Part shown: piece by piece, positions 39,388 to 47,645 of the stretch
Layout of the letters: each line of letters begins with the position of its first letter
Position numbering within the stretch: position 1 is the first letter of the stretch
Assembly: GCA_964620045.1 (NCBI GenBank)
Contig: CAZUJL010000026.1
Coordinates: forward strand, 1-58,910
Length of the DNA stretch: 58,910 bases
From: VFKU01 sp964620045
Lineage (GTDB): Bacteria > Hydrogenedentota > Hydrogenedentia > Hydrogenedentales > GCA-2746185
Reading direction: 5' to 3'
Position numbers and translations under genes: made by a program
Notes under the pieces: generated by a model
Databases searched by the model: none
Told to the model about the DNA's origin: nothing
What the model saw: only the letters and a program-made list of their open reading frames with translations

Positions 39388-41516
39388 CTACGTTTCGCGC
39401 CGCTTCGCGCAAGCAACATGGCAATCGCGCCAAGCACACCGACAGCAACCATAATCGCGCGAGTATCCAGCAACGCTTCAATTCCGAATCGTGCGGTAGC
39501 GCGCCATTCCGGTCGCTCCGCGATGAAGTTCGCGGCAGGCGGACTCAACCGGTAATACGCATCGACAAACGCCGCGCCCAACGGGTTCGTCAGCAAGCGC
39601 GCATCGCGAATTTCTCGCAACCCGTCAAGCTCCGCGGCCAGCGGCGTGCCGTAAGCCGCCGTGGCGATGAAGCAGCCGCCGCCATCTCCGCCACCGCCGG
39701 ATGAGATGGGATTGGCGCCGTCGTTCGTCGGGTCGAGCGCGGAGGCCGCGAAGTCTTGCTCGTCGCCGCCGTTTCCGACGACGTTCGCCCACTCTTCGGC
39801 ATTGGTGAACCCGTCGTCATCCGGATCGCCCCCGCCAGAGAGGGGTTCGCTCTCGGTGCGCGCAGGGTTCGCCGTGCAAGTGCCGTCTTCGCAGGCGACG
39901 ACGAAGTATCCGTATTTTTCTATCTCCTGATCGAAGGGAGCGAAGGCCTCATTCAACCCCGGTTCCATCGCTTCGCTGATCATGCGCAGCGTTGCGAGTG
40001 CATGGAGGTAGGGCCGCCAACCACTGGGTCCGTCTGCCTCCGTTTCCGCGTACACACTGACAATGTTAATCAGGTACACCTCCGCGATCGGACGCGTCAG
40101 TGGATTTCCATCGCCGGCACACGCGGCCTCCTGGATCAGCGCCAGCGAAGCGGCTTCGGGTAATCCATCGAGGTCGATGTCCGGCGCGAGGCTGTACGCG
40201 GCGGCCAGCGCTTCGTATTCGTCGAGTATTCCGGGGAAATCGGAGCACGGGAGCCCGTCGCCGGCAGTCGCGTTTACCGTGAAGGTAGAAACTGCGTCTT
40301 GTGCAACGCTTGAGGCGTATACATTCAGGCTGTCGGGCGATACACGGAAGTTTGGAGTCAACAGAGCCTGCGCGTAAGGTTCCTCGATCAAATCCACCAG
40401 CACCAAATCACCGGTGTCAGGATCGCGATCAAAAACCGAAAACGGCGAGCTGCCGACGTATAGTCGCTGTCCATCCGGAGCCGCCGCCGCGTGGCCCGCA
40501 GAACGGATACTCACAATATCGGAGGAGCCGGGTACCGGCAGGGTGAGGTCGCCCGTGATCGGGTCGCGCGCGTATACGATAAGCCTTGTCGGACTCAGGA
40601 ATTCGAACCCTGTCGTGGTGTGATCGAGCGCGAAGACCTCGCGGCCATCCGGCGAAACGGACACGGAATCCACGTTTGAGTTAAAGATCCATGATCCTGT
40701 AACAAACCGAAGAAACGAGACTGCGCCCGTGTCCGGCGCGACAGAATAGATCTCGATACCGCCCTGCGTATTGCCCTCGACATACACGTTGAGGCCATCC
40801 GGCGAGACACAGACTCGGCCGACGATCGATCCGCTCGGATGAACCGGTATCGAACTCACCGGCAGCCGATCATCGCGATCGATGGGCGTAAGCGCTCCGG
40901 TGTCTGCGTCGATGGCAAATGCGAGTAGCGATTCGGGGTTTGAGGAAATATTGAGCGCTGGGGCGTAGAGATAGTCGCCGTCCGGCGAGACCGCAATCGA
41001 GGCGATCACGTCGACTCCGGCGAGCAATCCCTCGCCCATCGGAAACGCCTCAACTACGGTCAGAATGCCGGTGTCCGAATCCCGCGCGAACAGTCCAATC
41101 ACCGGGACTCTAGCTTCCTCCGGATCGGGTCGCACATAGAAATATGCATACAGATAACGACCGTCAGGAGAAATGGCCATATCGCCCAGCCGTTCTCCCA
41201 GCGGAAGGTCCTCGAATTGCAGCGGCGTGATCTCACTGAACACCAGCGAACCATCGTCCTCGTTCCGCCGAAAATGCGCGATGTCGCCATAGCGAGGGTC
41301 AACATTCTCGCGGTTTTCCACCGCGACATACACGTCAAGACCGTCCTCGGTGATCAGGGGAGTGTCGGGCCGATCGATCTGATTGTTTAATTGATCGGAA
41401 AACTGCGCATCGAGAAGACTGAGAGTTTCGCCGCTGCCGGCGTGGGCATGCCCAACCCCGAGAGTGAGTGCCAGACAAAGGAGAGGAGTTCCGATAAGCC
41501 AACCCGATTGTTTCAT
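39384..41516 (-). CDS. Exported beta-propeller protein with CFI-box C-terminal sorting-like domain
   Basis: 710 residues. A signal peptide (LIGTPLLCLALTLGVGHAHA) is followed by a lactonase-like seven-bladed propeller (about 30-430). Its repeated blade motif is SPDGRYLYA, SPDGDYLYA, SPDGLNVYV, SPDGREVFA, APDGQRLYV, SPDSLNVYA. A helical region and a short Asp-rich stretch (GGGDPDDDGFTNAEEW, like a calcium-binding dockerin-type loop) come next, then GGGGDGGGCFIATAAYGTPL near residue 615, the CFI-box signature. The C-terminus is a hydrophobic span (AIMVAVGVLGAIAMLL) and a basic tail (ARSGAKRS). It is likely sorted to the cell surface. The function of the propeller is unknown. Confidence 0.85.
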   Translation of the reverse strand: MKQSGWLIGTPLLCLALTLGVGHAHAGSGETLSLLDAQFSDQLNNQIDRPDTPLITEDGLDVYVAVENRENVDPRYGDIAHFRRNEDDGSLVFSEITPLQFEDLPLGERLGDMAISPDGRYLYAYFYVRPDPEEARVPVIGLFARDSDTGILTVVEAFPMGEGLLAGVDVIASIAVSPDGDYLYAPALNISSNPESLLAFAIDADTGALTPIDRDDRLPVSSIPVHPSGSIVGRVCVSPDGLNVYVEGNTQGGIEIYSVAPDTGAVSFLRFVTGSWIFNSNVDSVSVSPDGREVFALDHTTTGFEFLSPTRLIVYARDPITGDLTLPVPGSSDIVSIRSAGHAAAAPDGQRLYVGSSPFSVFDRDPDTGDLVLVDLIEEPYAQALLTPNFRVSPDSLNVYASSVAQDAVSTFTVNATAGDGLPCSDFPGILDEYEALAAAYSLAPDIDLDGLPEAASLALIQEAACAGDGNPLTRPIAEVYLINIVSVYAETEADGPSGWRPYLHALATLRMISEAMEPGLNEAFAPFDQEIEKYGYFVVACEDGTCTANPARTESEPLSGGGDPDDDGFTNAEEWANVVGNGGDEQDFAASALDPTNDGANPISSGGGGDGGGCFIATAAYGTPLAAELDGLREIRDARLLTNPLGAAFVDAYYRLSPPAANFIAERPEWRATARFGIEALLDTRAIMVAVGVLGAIAMLLARSGAKRS

Positions 41517-41623
41517 GGAGTTCTCCGGCGATTAACTCAATCGTTTGTGCAAATCAAAGTAAACCACTTCTCGTTGTTCCATTCCACAGTATACACATTG
41601 GCCGAGTACGGCCAAGGCACATG

Positions 41624-42871
41624 CTACGGCTTCACGGGCTCCACCCACGCCGTCTCCAAATCGCCTTCGCCAATCGGATTTTCCTGCAGCTTGTCGGAGT
41701 ACACACGCGCACGGACGTACAGTTCGTCGCCCTTGAACGTGTACACCGCCGGGTTGTCCGTCGTCTCCAGCAACACCGCGCCGATTTCGCTGCTGTACTT
41801 GAGCGACGCGCGCGCCGGCACGGCGCCGGTGGCGTCGGTTCGCTGCGACGTCGCCGTGTCAAAACCGGCGCGCGTGCCGTAGAACACCGTGCGGTATTTC
41901 ACGCCGTCCTGCGCGGCGATCGTTACGCTGAGCGACGTGTCGGTTTTTTCGATCGCGTCGAGCAGCGTGCCCGTCGTGGCGTAGAACATGCCCGCCTGCA
42001 GCGCGCGCACGAGCGAGTCCGCCGACAGATCCGTCGCGTTCACCATCACCCAGCCGCGCCCCGGATTCACGCGGCCCAGGCCCCACTTGTGATAGTCGTG
42101 GCTGTCGTCCGTCGCCATGCCGTAGAGCAGCGGCGTCTGCGGATCGCGGTTCAGGCGCGTCGACTGAATGTTGTCCCAGTGCTCGTCATACGGCGGCATG
42201 CCGTCGTTCGCGCGGCCCCACGGATGCGTCCCCGGATGGCCGTTGTAAATTTCGATGAAGCGCAGCGAGGGCGCGCCGAGCACTTCCTCCGTCGTCACGG
42301 CCTCGTTCCAGTTGATGTGGTTCAGGTGCGCGATCATCGGCTGGTTGTATTTCGCGCTCTGCGCCTCGACGAGTTTCACCTGCGCCTCGATGATCTCGCT
42401 CTTGGTCGCGCCTTCGACAACCCCAATGCGATCGCGGATGTTCACGGCATTCGTGTGCACGCTTTTGCCCGACGTCATCTCTTCGCCCGGCACCAGCAAA
42501 AATTTTCCAGCCTCGTTGAAGTGGGCCGAGAGTTCGTCGAAGGTGCGCAGGCGCATCGCTTCCGGGTGCCCGTCCGCCGCATTGCGGATCACGGGCCAGT
42601 CCGCGCCGAAATCCGTGCGAATGGCGTCCACATGCTCGAGCTTCAGGTTCGAGCGGCCGCCGATCGTGGCCCAGCGATCGCCCGTCTGCATCAGGTTATG
42701 TTCAGAAAACATCACAAACGAGTAGCCGCGATCCTTGTACCACTTTGCGATCACTTCCGGCGCCGCATCGCCGTCGCTCCACAGGCTGTGCACATGCGTG
42801 ACGCCCTTGTACCACTCGGCGTGCACGGGAATAGTGATGAACAACAGAAGAGCAAATACGAGATTGCGCAT
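41624..42871 (-). CDS. Exported PHP-domain metallohydrolase (CehA/McbA-like)
   Basis: 415 residues. A signal peptide (LVFALLLFITIPVHA) is followed by a PHP-type metal site HVHSLWSDG near residues 28-40 and SEHNLM; further His residues are seen in LNHINW and DDSHDYHKW. These fit the CehA/McbA family. Relatives include carbamate-insecticide hydrolases and phosphoesterase-like enzymes; no substrate is given by sequence. ATG at 42871 has GGAG 8 nt upstream and starts the signal peptide; the ORF extension to 42955 is not conserved-looking. Confidence 0.84.
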   Translation of the reverse strand: MRNLVFALLLFITIPVHAEWYKGVTHVHSLWSDGDAAPEVIAKWYKDRGYSFVMFSEHNLMQTGDRWATIGGRSNLKLEHVDAIRTDFGADWPVIRNAADGHPEAMRLRTFDELSAHFNEAGKFLLVPGEEMTSGKSVHTNAVNIRDRIGVVEGATKSEIIEAQVKLVEAQSAKYNQPMIAHLNHINWNEAVTTEEVLGAPSLRFIEIYNGHPGTHPWGRANDGMPPYDEHWDNIQSTRLNRDPQTPLLYGMATDDSHDYHKWGLGRVNPGRGWVMVNATDLSADSLVRALQAGMFYATTGTLLDAIEKTDTSLSVTIAAQDGVKYRTVFYGTRAGFDTATSQRTDATGAVPARASLKYSSEIGAVLLETTDNPAVYTFKGDELYVRARVYSDKLQENPIGEGDLETAWVEPVKP

Positions 42872-43277
42872 ACGACGTCTCCGGAAAATTTCGACAGCGC
42901 GAGTGTAGAGAGGCACGCGCTTGGCCGCAAGAGAGCGAGACAAAGGTAATTTCATTACACATCTAATAATATTTAGATCATTTGGGAATACGTAAAGTGA
43001 TTACTAAAACGACTCGCATCGTGCTCGCTGAAGAATTTTTTGCTGAAGCGATCATCGCTTGACAGCGCTATCACTTTGAACTAAAGTAACTTACTGCGAT
43101 TGGAGGCGCGGGTTGCGCGCTCGGGCGCAATCGCCTCACGCGGGGGAATTCGATTCGGGGCGGCGTGTCTCGTTCTGTTTCAAAATCTCCGCACAATGCG
43201 CAGTCTTCTCGCATCGCGCGAACTGGGGATCGTAGCGCGCGCGGCTGCGGGGTTTACGGCGGAAGGGCGACGCACGC
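42872..43277. other. Gene-poor divergent intergenic region
   Basis: About 400 nt between the PHP-hydrolase and the ExeA-like gene. It holds the leader of the leftward gene, an AT-rich patch (42950-43015) and the rightward promoter at 43059-43087, with a 184-nt untranslated leader before 43278. No gene, tRNA or riboswitch could be recognised in it. The short open frames here are non-coding in composition. Confidence 0.7.
43059..43087 (+). promoter_or_regulatory. Promoter of the polysaccharide-secretin operon
   Basis: A perfect TTGACA (43059-43064), 17-nt spacer, TAAAGT (43082-43087). Start near 43094, 184 nt before the ExeA-like ATG. It is the best sigma-70-like promoter in this part of the window and the likely start of the five-gene operon. 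Confidence 0.7.
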
Positions 43278-44324
43278 ATGACAACCAGCAGGCTCCATCT
43301 GGACTTTTTCGGCCTGCGCGAACAACCCTTCGCGCCCACCGCAGATCCCTCGTATTTCTATGCCACGCGCGATCACAAAGCATGTCTCTTCCGCATGTGG
43401 AACAGCATTGACGAACGTCATGGCATCGCCGTGATTCTCGGAAGTTATGGAACCGGCAAGACAACGCTGCTGCGCAAATTGATGAGCGGCATGGCGGCCG
43501 ATCCGGAAAAATACAACACGGTCGTGCTCGGCTCGCCGATTCCGTCGTGGACAAGTTTCTCGCTGCTCGAAGCGATCGTGAATCAGTTTCAGATTCGCCC
43601 GCCGGATCGCACATATGGCGCGTATATGCAGGCGTTGAATGAGTATCTGCTCAGCAAGCGCAACTGCATTAGCACGCTGATCATCGACGACGCGCAGAAC
43701 CTGAATAAGCGCGGCCAGCTTGAGCTGTTGCGCCTGGCGCAGAACCTCGAAACACCGCAGCACAAGCTGCTCAACCTCGTGTGCTTCGCGCAGCTCGAAT
43801 GGGCCCGCGTGCTCGAGGCGGCGCCGAATTTCCTGCAGCGCGTGAACCTCGTGTACACGCTCTCGCCGATCACGGTGGATGACCTGCGCGAGATGATCCA
43901 GTTCCGCATCAAACAGGCAGGCGCGGGTGAAGCGCGCGCGCCGGAATTTGACGACGCGGCGATCCGCGCGATCCACGCGCACTCCGAAGGCAATCCCCGC
44001 GTGATCGTGAGTCTGTGCCGCAATTCGCTTCTGCTCGGTGCGCAGCTCGAACAGCGCCGCATCACGGCGGAGATGGTATTGCACACGATCGAAAAAACCA
44101 TGCCGGCCGACGCGGAAAAATTGGCGCGCACGCGCGCGGTCGTCGCGGAAGCGACCGTGACGGTGGCGGCGCCGCGCGTGATCGAGCGTGTGGTCGAAGC
44201 GCCGCAGCCGGTGGGCGCGCAGGCGGCGGTCGCCGTCGGCGGGCGCGCGCCGGTGAACGTGAAAAATTTCAGTCAGCGCGCGAATCAGTTGTTGATGCAA
44301 GCGTCCCGGTCTCGCGGCCGGTAA
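43278..44324 (+). CDS. ExeA/GspA-like AAA+ ATPase
   Basis: 348 residues. N-terminal LHLDFFGLREQPFAPTADP is the ExeA-type start. Walker A is GSYGTGKTT at about residue 55, and Walker B is LIIDDAQNL near 135. A sensor region (RVNLVYTLSPITVDDLREMIQF) and a C-terminal winged-helix part follow. ExeA/GspA ATPases help assemble secretins through peptidoglycan, and close relatives occur in exosortase/EPS loci. Unlike Aeromonas ExeA, no transmembrane or peptidoglycan-binding part is seen in this protein; it ends in a basic tail (QASRSRGR). First gene of the operon; ribosome site GGAAGGG. Confidence 0.88.
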   Translation: MTTSRLHLDFFGLREQPFAPTADPSYFYATRDHKACLFRMWNSIDERHGIAVILGSYGTGKTTLLRKLMSGMAADPEKYNTVVLGSPIPSWTSFSLLEAIVNQFQIRPPDRTYGAYMQALNEYLLSKRNCISTLIIDDAQNLNKRGQLELLRLAQNLETPQHKLLNLVCFAQLEWARVLEAAPNFLQRVNLVYTLSPITVDDLREMIQFRIKQAGAGEARAPEFDDAAIRAIHAHSEGNPRVIVSLCRNSLLLGAQLEQRRITAEMVLHTIEKTMPADAEKLARTRAVVAEATVTVAAPRVIERVVEAPQPVGAQAAVAVGGRAPVNVKNFSQRANQLLMQASRSRGR

Positions 44325-44351
44325 CGCATTCGTTAGAGGGTGAGGGGGAGG

Positions 44352-46067
44352 ATGAACGTGGCGGCACAGTCCGGCGGCAATCAGTGGTGGCAGAGGCCGC
44401 CCGATGCACGCCTAGACGACGATGCCGATATCGAGGCATCGCTGTTGCGCGCGATGGAGAACGACCCGCGCCTTGCGCACGGGGCCGGTCCCGCACGCTC
44501 CGACAACGTGCTCGATTTCATCCAGATGACGGGACTCACCACAAGCCGCGGCTCCGCGGCGGTTTCGCCCGCGCGCGATGTGAACGGCGAACGCGCCGAC
44601 GATCCGATCAGCTTCTTCGAATTCGGCGTGCGCGATGTGGACGGCAGCGGCGATCCCGTGCAGGTCACCGATCCAGAGCTGGATCTCGATGCGTTTCATG
44701 TGACGCCGCCGGTTGAAAATTTTGCGAGCCAGTCGCTGACCGATCTCAAGCAGATCATCGCCGAGTTGGCCGCCGAGACTGATCCGGCACGTGAGCCTTC
44801 CGCGCGCGTCATCACGATTGAAGCGCCACACGTTCGGCCGGAAGATGAAGAGACGCGCGACCTCGATCCCATCCTGGAAGCGTTCACATTTCCGCAGCTC
44901 GACGAACCGGCCGAACCCAAAACGGAAAACGAACACACCGCGTCGCCGGCAACGGCGGCGGGGCTGGCCGCCGCGCGCGATCTGCTGCGCGAACTTTCGA
45001 ATGCGAACGAAGCCGCCGCGGAAAAGGCGCGTGCCACCAAGGCGCTGCCGGAAACGATGGTGCATCCCGTCACCGCGCAGCGCGCGTCGCTGCCGTTGCC
45101 CGAGGACGAGAAAGACGATGTCACCACGCATCTGCACGCAGGCCTGCCGCGCCGCAAGCGCACGCTGCGTTTTCAGCGATGGTTCTCCATGCTTGGCATG
45201 GTGGCGATTCTCGGGCTGGTCGGCTACGGCGCGTTCCTTGGGTATCGGTACTACACGCAGACCTCGCCCGCGGCCTTCGCCTCCGCCGAGGCGCTGATCG
45301 ATGCGGGCCGATACCGCGAAGCGTCGGATGAATTCCTTGGGTTGTACAATCGTTTCCAGCGTTTCCCGATCGCGGCCGATGCCCTCTTCATGGCGGGATA
45401 CGCATTGCAGCTCGAGCCGGACACGCCGCGCGCCGCGAAAGAGGCCTACAGCGAAGCGATCGGAATTTTTGAGCGTTTCATCGTCGAATACCCTGGCCAT
45501 GCGAAGACGCCGCGCGCCGAGACGCTGATGGGTTTGCTCTATTACAAGACCGGCCGCCAGCTTGAAGCGGTGAACGTGCTGGGTTCACCCGATCGTCGCC
45601 TGCGCGATCCCGGCGCGTACCTTATGTCGCTGCGCACGCTGGGCCAGGCCTATGCCGAACTCGGCCAGATGGAAAACGCGCGCTCGGCCTTCATGCGCGC
45701 CGCCGCGCTCGAAAGCAACATGACGCCCGACGCGGATTACGTGCAGTTGGCGACGATTTACCAGGGCGCCGCGTCGCAGACCGGCGACCCCGCGCAGCGT
45801 CGACGGTATTTCCAGTTGGCCGTCGAACAGTGGGACTTCGCGCTGCAGGTTGCGGGTTTGCTGAAATCGCGCAAGGAAGACATCAAGTTGCTCCGCGATG
45901 CGGCGGCCAGTAAGCTGGAAGCCTTGCCGGGGGGCGCGGTGGCTGCTGGGGATTCCGCCGCCTCCACGGATCCATCCACGGGCGTGCGAACGTTGTTGGG
46001 AACTACTTCCGGAGCGGCGGGGGAATCGCCGTCTTCGGATTCGAAATCGGATCAGGCGCCGCAGTAA
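44352..46067 (+). CDS. Single-pass membrane TPR protein of the polysaccharide-secretin operon
   Basis: 571 residues from ATG 44352 (a GTG start at 44340 is possible). Residues 1-270 are cytoplasmic, acidic and low-complexity (DDDADIEASLLRAM; EDEETRDLDPILEAF). One transmembrane helix lies at about 278-300 (MLGMVAILGLVGYGAFLGYRYY). The periplasmic part is TPR-like and resembles BamD/YbgF-type repeats (ALIDAGRYREASDEFLGLYNRF; FIVEYPGHAKTPRAETLMGLLYYKTGR; GQAYAELGQMENARSAFMRAA). Tail: Ser/Gly/Asp-rich. It probably bridges the ATPase and the outer-membrane channel, but no family with a known function is recognised. Confidence 0.8.
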   Translation: MNVAAQSGGNQWWQRPPDARLDDDADIEASLLRAMENDPRLAHGAGPARSDNVLDFIQMTGLTTSRGSAAVSPARDVNGERADDPISFFEFGVRDVDGSGDPVQVTDPELDLDAFHVTPPVENFASQSLTDLKQIIAELAAETDPAREPSARVITIEAPHVRPEDEETRDLDPILEAFTFPQLDEPAEPKTENEHTASPATAAGLAAARDLLRELSNANEAAAEKARATKALPETMVHPVTAQRASLPLPEDEKDDVTTHLHAGLPRRKRTLRFQRWFSMLGMVAILGLVGYGAFLGYRYYTQTSPAAFASAEALIDAGRYREASDEFLGLYNRFQRFPIAADALFMAGYALQLEPDTPRAAKEAYSEAIGIFERFIVEYPGHAKTPRAETLMGLLYYKTGRQLEAVNVLGSPDRRLRDPGAYLMSLRTLGQAYAELGQMENARSAFMRAAALESNMTPDADYVQLATIYQGAASQTGDPAQRRRYFQLAVEQWDFALQVAGLLKSRKEDIKLLRDAAASKLEALPGGAVAAGDSAASTDPSTGVRTLLGTTSGAAGESPSSDSKSDQAPQ

Positions 46068-46175
46068 AGGGGGGCGTCGATCGCGCGCGGAAATTCTCGC
46101 GCGTGTACGGCGAGTCGGCTCGTGCGCAGCAATCGCCGCGGGCCGGGCGCAAGTAGCAGGTGGGGGAACATAGTC

Positions 46176-47642
46176 ATGCGAAACGCGCGTGCGTGCGCGG
46201 CGGGATTCGCCGTATTTGCGGCGCTGTGCTGCTGGACGGGGATCAGTTCCGCTGCGGACGATCGCATTCGCCCCGGCGATGTGTTGTACGTTGAAGTATA
46301 TCGCGTGCCCGAAATGACGCGCGCATATCTCGTCGGCGAAGACGGCGCAATTCGTCTGCCCTACATTCCGCCGGTTCCCGTCGGCGGCATGGATCCCGGC
46401 ACCGCCGGCGCCACCATCGGCAAAGCGCTCACGCCGATCCTCCGCAATCCCAGGGTCAGCGTCTCGCGATCCGATGTCGGTCTGGTCTCCGATCTCGGCC
46501 GCACGGCCGAAATGCGCCTAGAGATCATTCCGCTGCGCAACGCAAACGCGGAATCGATCGCCGACGCGCTCAAAGGCATGACCACACCCGGTGGCAGTGT
46601 CTCCGCGGATCCCGATACCAATTCGCTGCTGCTCACCGACACACCGGACGCCATCAAAAATATGATGGGCGTCGCCGCGCGTCTCGATCAGATGCAGTCG
46701 CAAGTCACGCAGGTGCGCATCGAGACGAAAATCGCCGAAGTGCGTGTGGGCGCGCTGAAAGAACTCGGCGTGCGCTGGTTTGCGCAGGGCGACAACCTCA
46801 GTGGCGGGTTCAATCCGCCGCCGAATGCCCTGCTGCCGTTGAGCGCGCGCAAGGGCGGCTTCGGTCCGCAGGCCAACGAGTTCGTGAACAAGAACGACGG
46901 CGGCCAGTTTAACTCCGGCACCGAACGCGAATTCCTCGGCGACGAATTCGATCGCCGGTTGAACATTCCCGTGCAGGTGCCACTGCCGGGCCAGGCGTTC
47001 CTGGGCTACATGAACGCAGGGATCGACATCGGCGCGATGATCGACGCGCTCGTGACCGACGAGAACGCCAAGATGCTCGCGAACCCCGCGATCCTGACCG
47101 TGAACCACAAGCCGGCCGAGATCAAAATGGTTGATGAGTATCCGTATACGGAATTCGGCACGGAGGTCAACGGCGCGTCGAACTTCTCCGTGAAATTCAT
47201 GGAGATGGGTATCGTGCTGCGCGTCACGCCGCACGTCTACCAAGACACCGTGGGCGACTACGTCAAACTCGATTTGCGCCCTGAAGTTTCGTTCCCCACC
47301 GGCATCGTGGCCGGCGTGCCCATTCGTTCGCTGCGCACATCGCAGACACTGGCCAACGTGCGCGACGGCCAGACGCTCGTCGTCGGCGGCATCATCACCG
47401 AAGACCAGCAGGACGTGGTGACGAAAGTCGCCGGCGTCGGCAGCCTGCCGATCGTGGGCGCGCTGTTCCGCACGAAAGAAAAACAGAAGTTCCGCAGCGA
47501 GCTGATGATTTTCGTGACCCCGACCGTGCACCGCCGGCCGGAAGAAATCACCTGGGACCAGATGATCGACGTGGCCGAAGGCATCAACGAGGCCGAACTG
47601 ACCCCGACCACACTCAAGCGTCAGGAAGCGCGCAAGGAATGA
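46176..47642 (+). CDS. Hybrid polysaccharide-export/secretin outer-membrane protein
   Basis: 488 residues. A signal peptide (to about residue 27) is followed by a Poly_export (Wza-type) domain at about 30-95 (DRIRPGDVLYVEVYRVPEMT; GEDGAIRLPYIPPVPVGG). A secretin N/NolW domain lies at about 115-175 (LEIIPLRNANAESIADALKGM; SVSADPDTNSLLLTDTP), and the secretin C-terminal channel covers about 190-450. The latter has KMLANPAILTVNHKPAEI, GIVLRVTPHVYQD and VGSLPIVGALFRTKEKQKF-type secretin signature. The final tail is polar. It is unusual to find a Wza-type domain fused to a GspD/PulD-type channel. It lies 4 nt upstream of the Wzc-like kinase gene. The start at 46176 has GGGGGA upstream. Confidence 0.85.
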   Translation: MRNARACAAGFAVFAALCCWTGISSAADDRIRPGDVLYVEVYRVPEMTRAYLVGEDGAIRLPYIPPVPVGGMDPGTAGATIGKALTPILRNPRVSVSRSDVGLVSDLGRTAEMRLEIIPLRNANAESIADALKGMTTPGGSVSADPDTNSLLLTDTPDAIKNMMGVAARLDQMQSQVTQVRIETKIAEVRVGALKELGVRWFAQGDNLSGGFNPPPNALLPLSARKGGFGPQANEFVNKNDGGQFNSGTEREFLGDEFDRRLNIPVQVPLPGQAFLGYMNAGIDIGAMIDALVTDENAKMLANPAILTVNHKPAEIKMVDEYPYTEFGTEVNGASNFSVKFMEMGIVLRVTPHVYQDTVGDYVKLDLRPEVSFPTGIVAGVPIRSLRTSQTLANVRDGQTLVVGGIITEDQQDVVTKVAGVGSLPIVGALFRTKEKQKFRSELMIFVTPTVHRRPEEITWDQMIDVAEGINEAELTPTTLKRQEARKE

Positions 47643-47645
47643 TGG

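Noticed and set aside
42956..43277. Possible extra small gene in the region before the ExeA-like gene
   Set aside because: Open frames there overlap other frames, lack ribosome sites and cross the 43059-43087 promoter.
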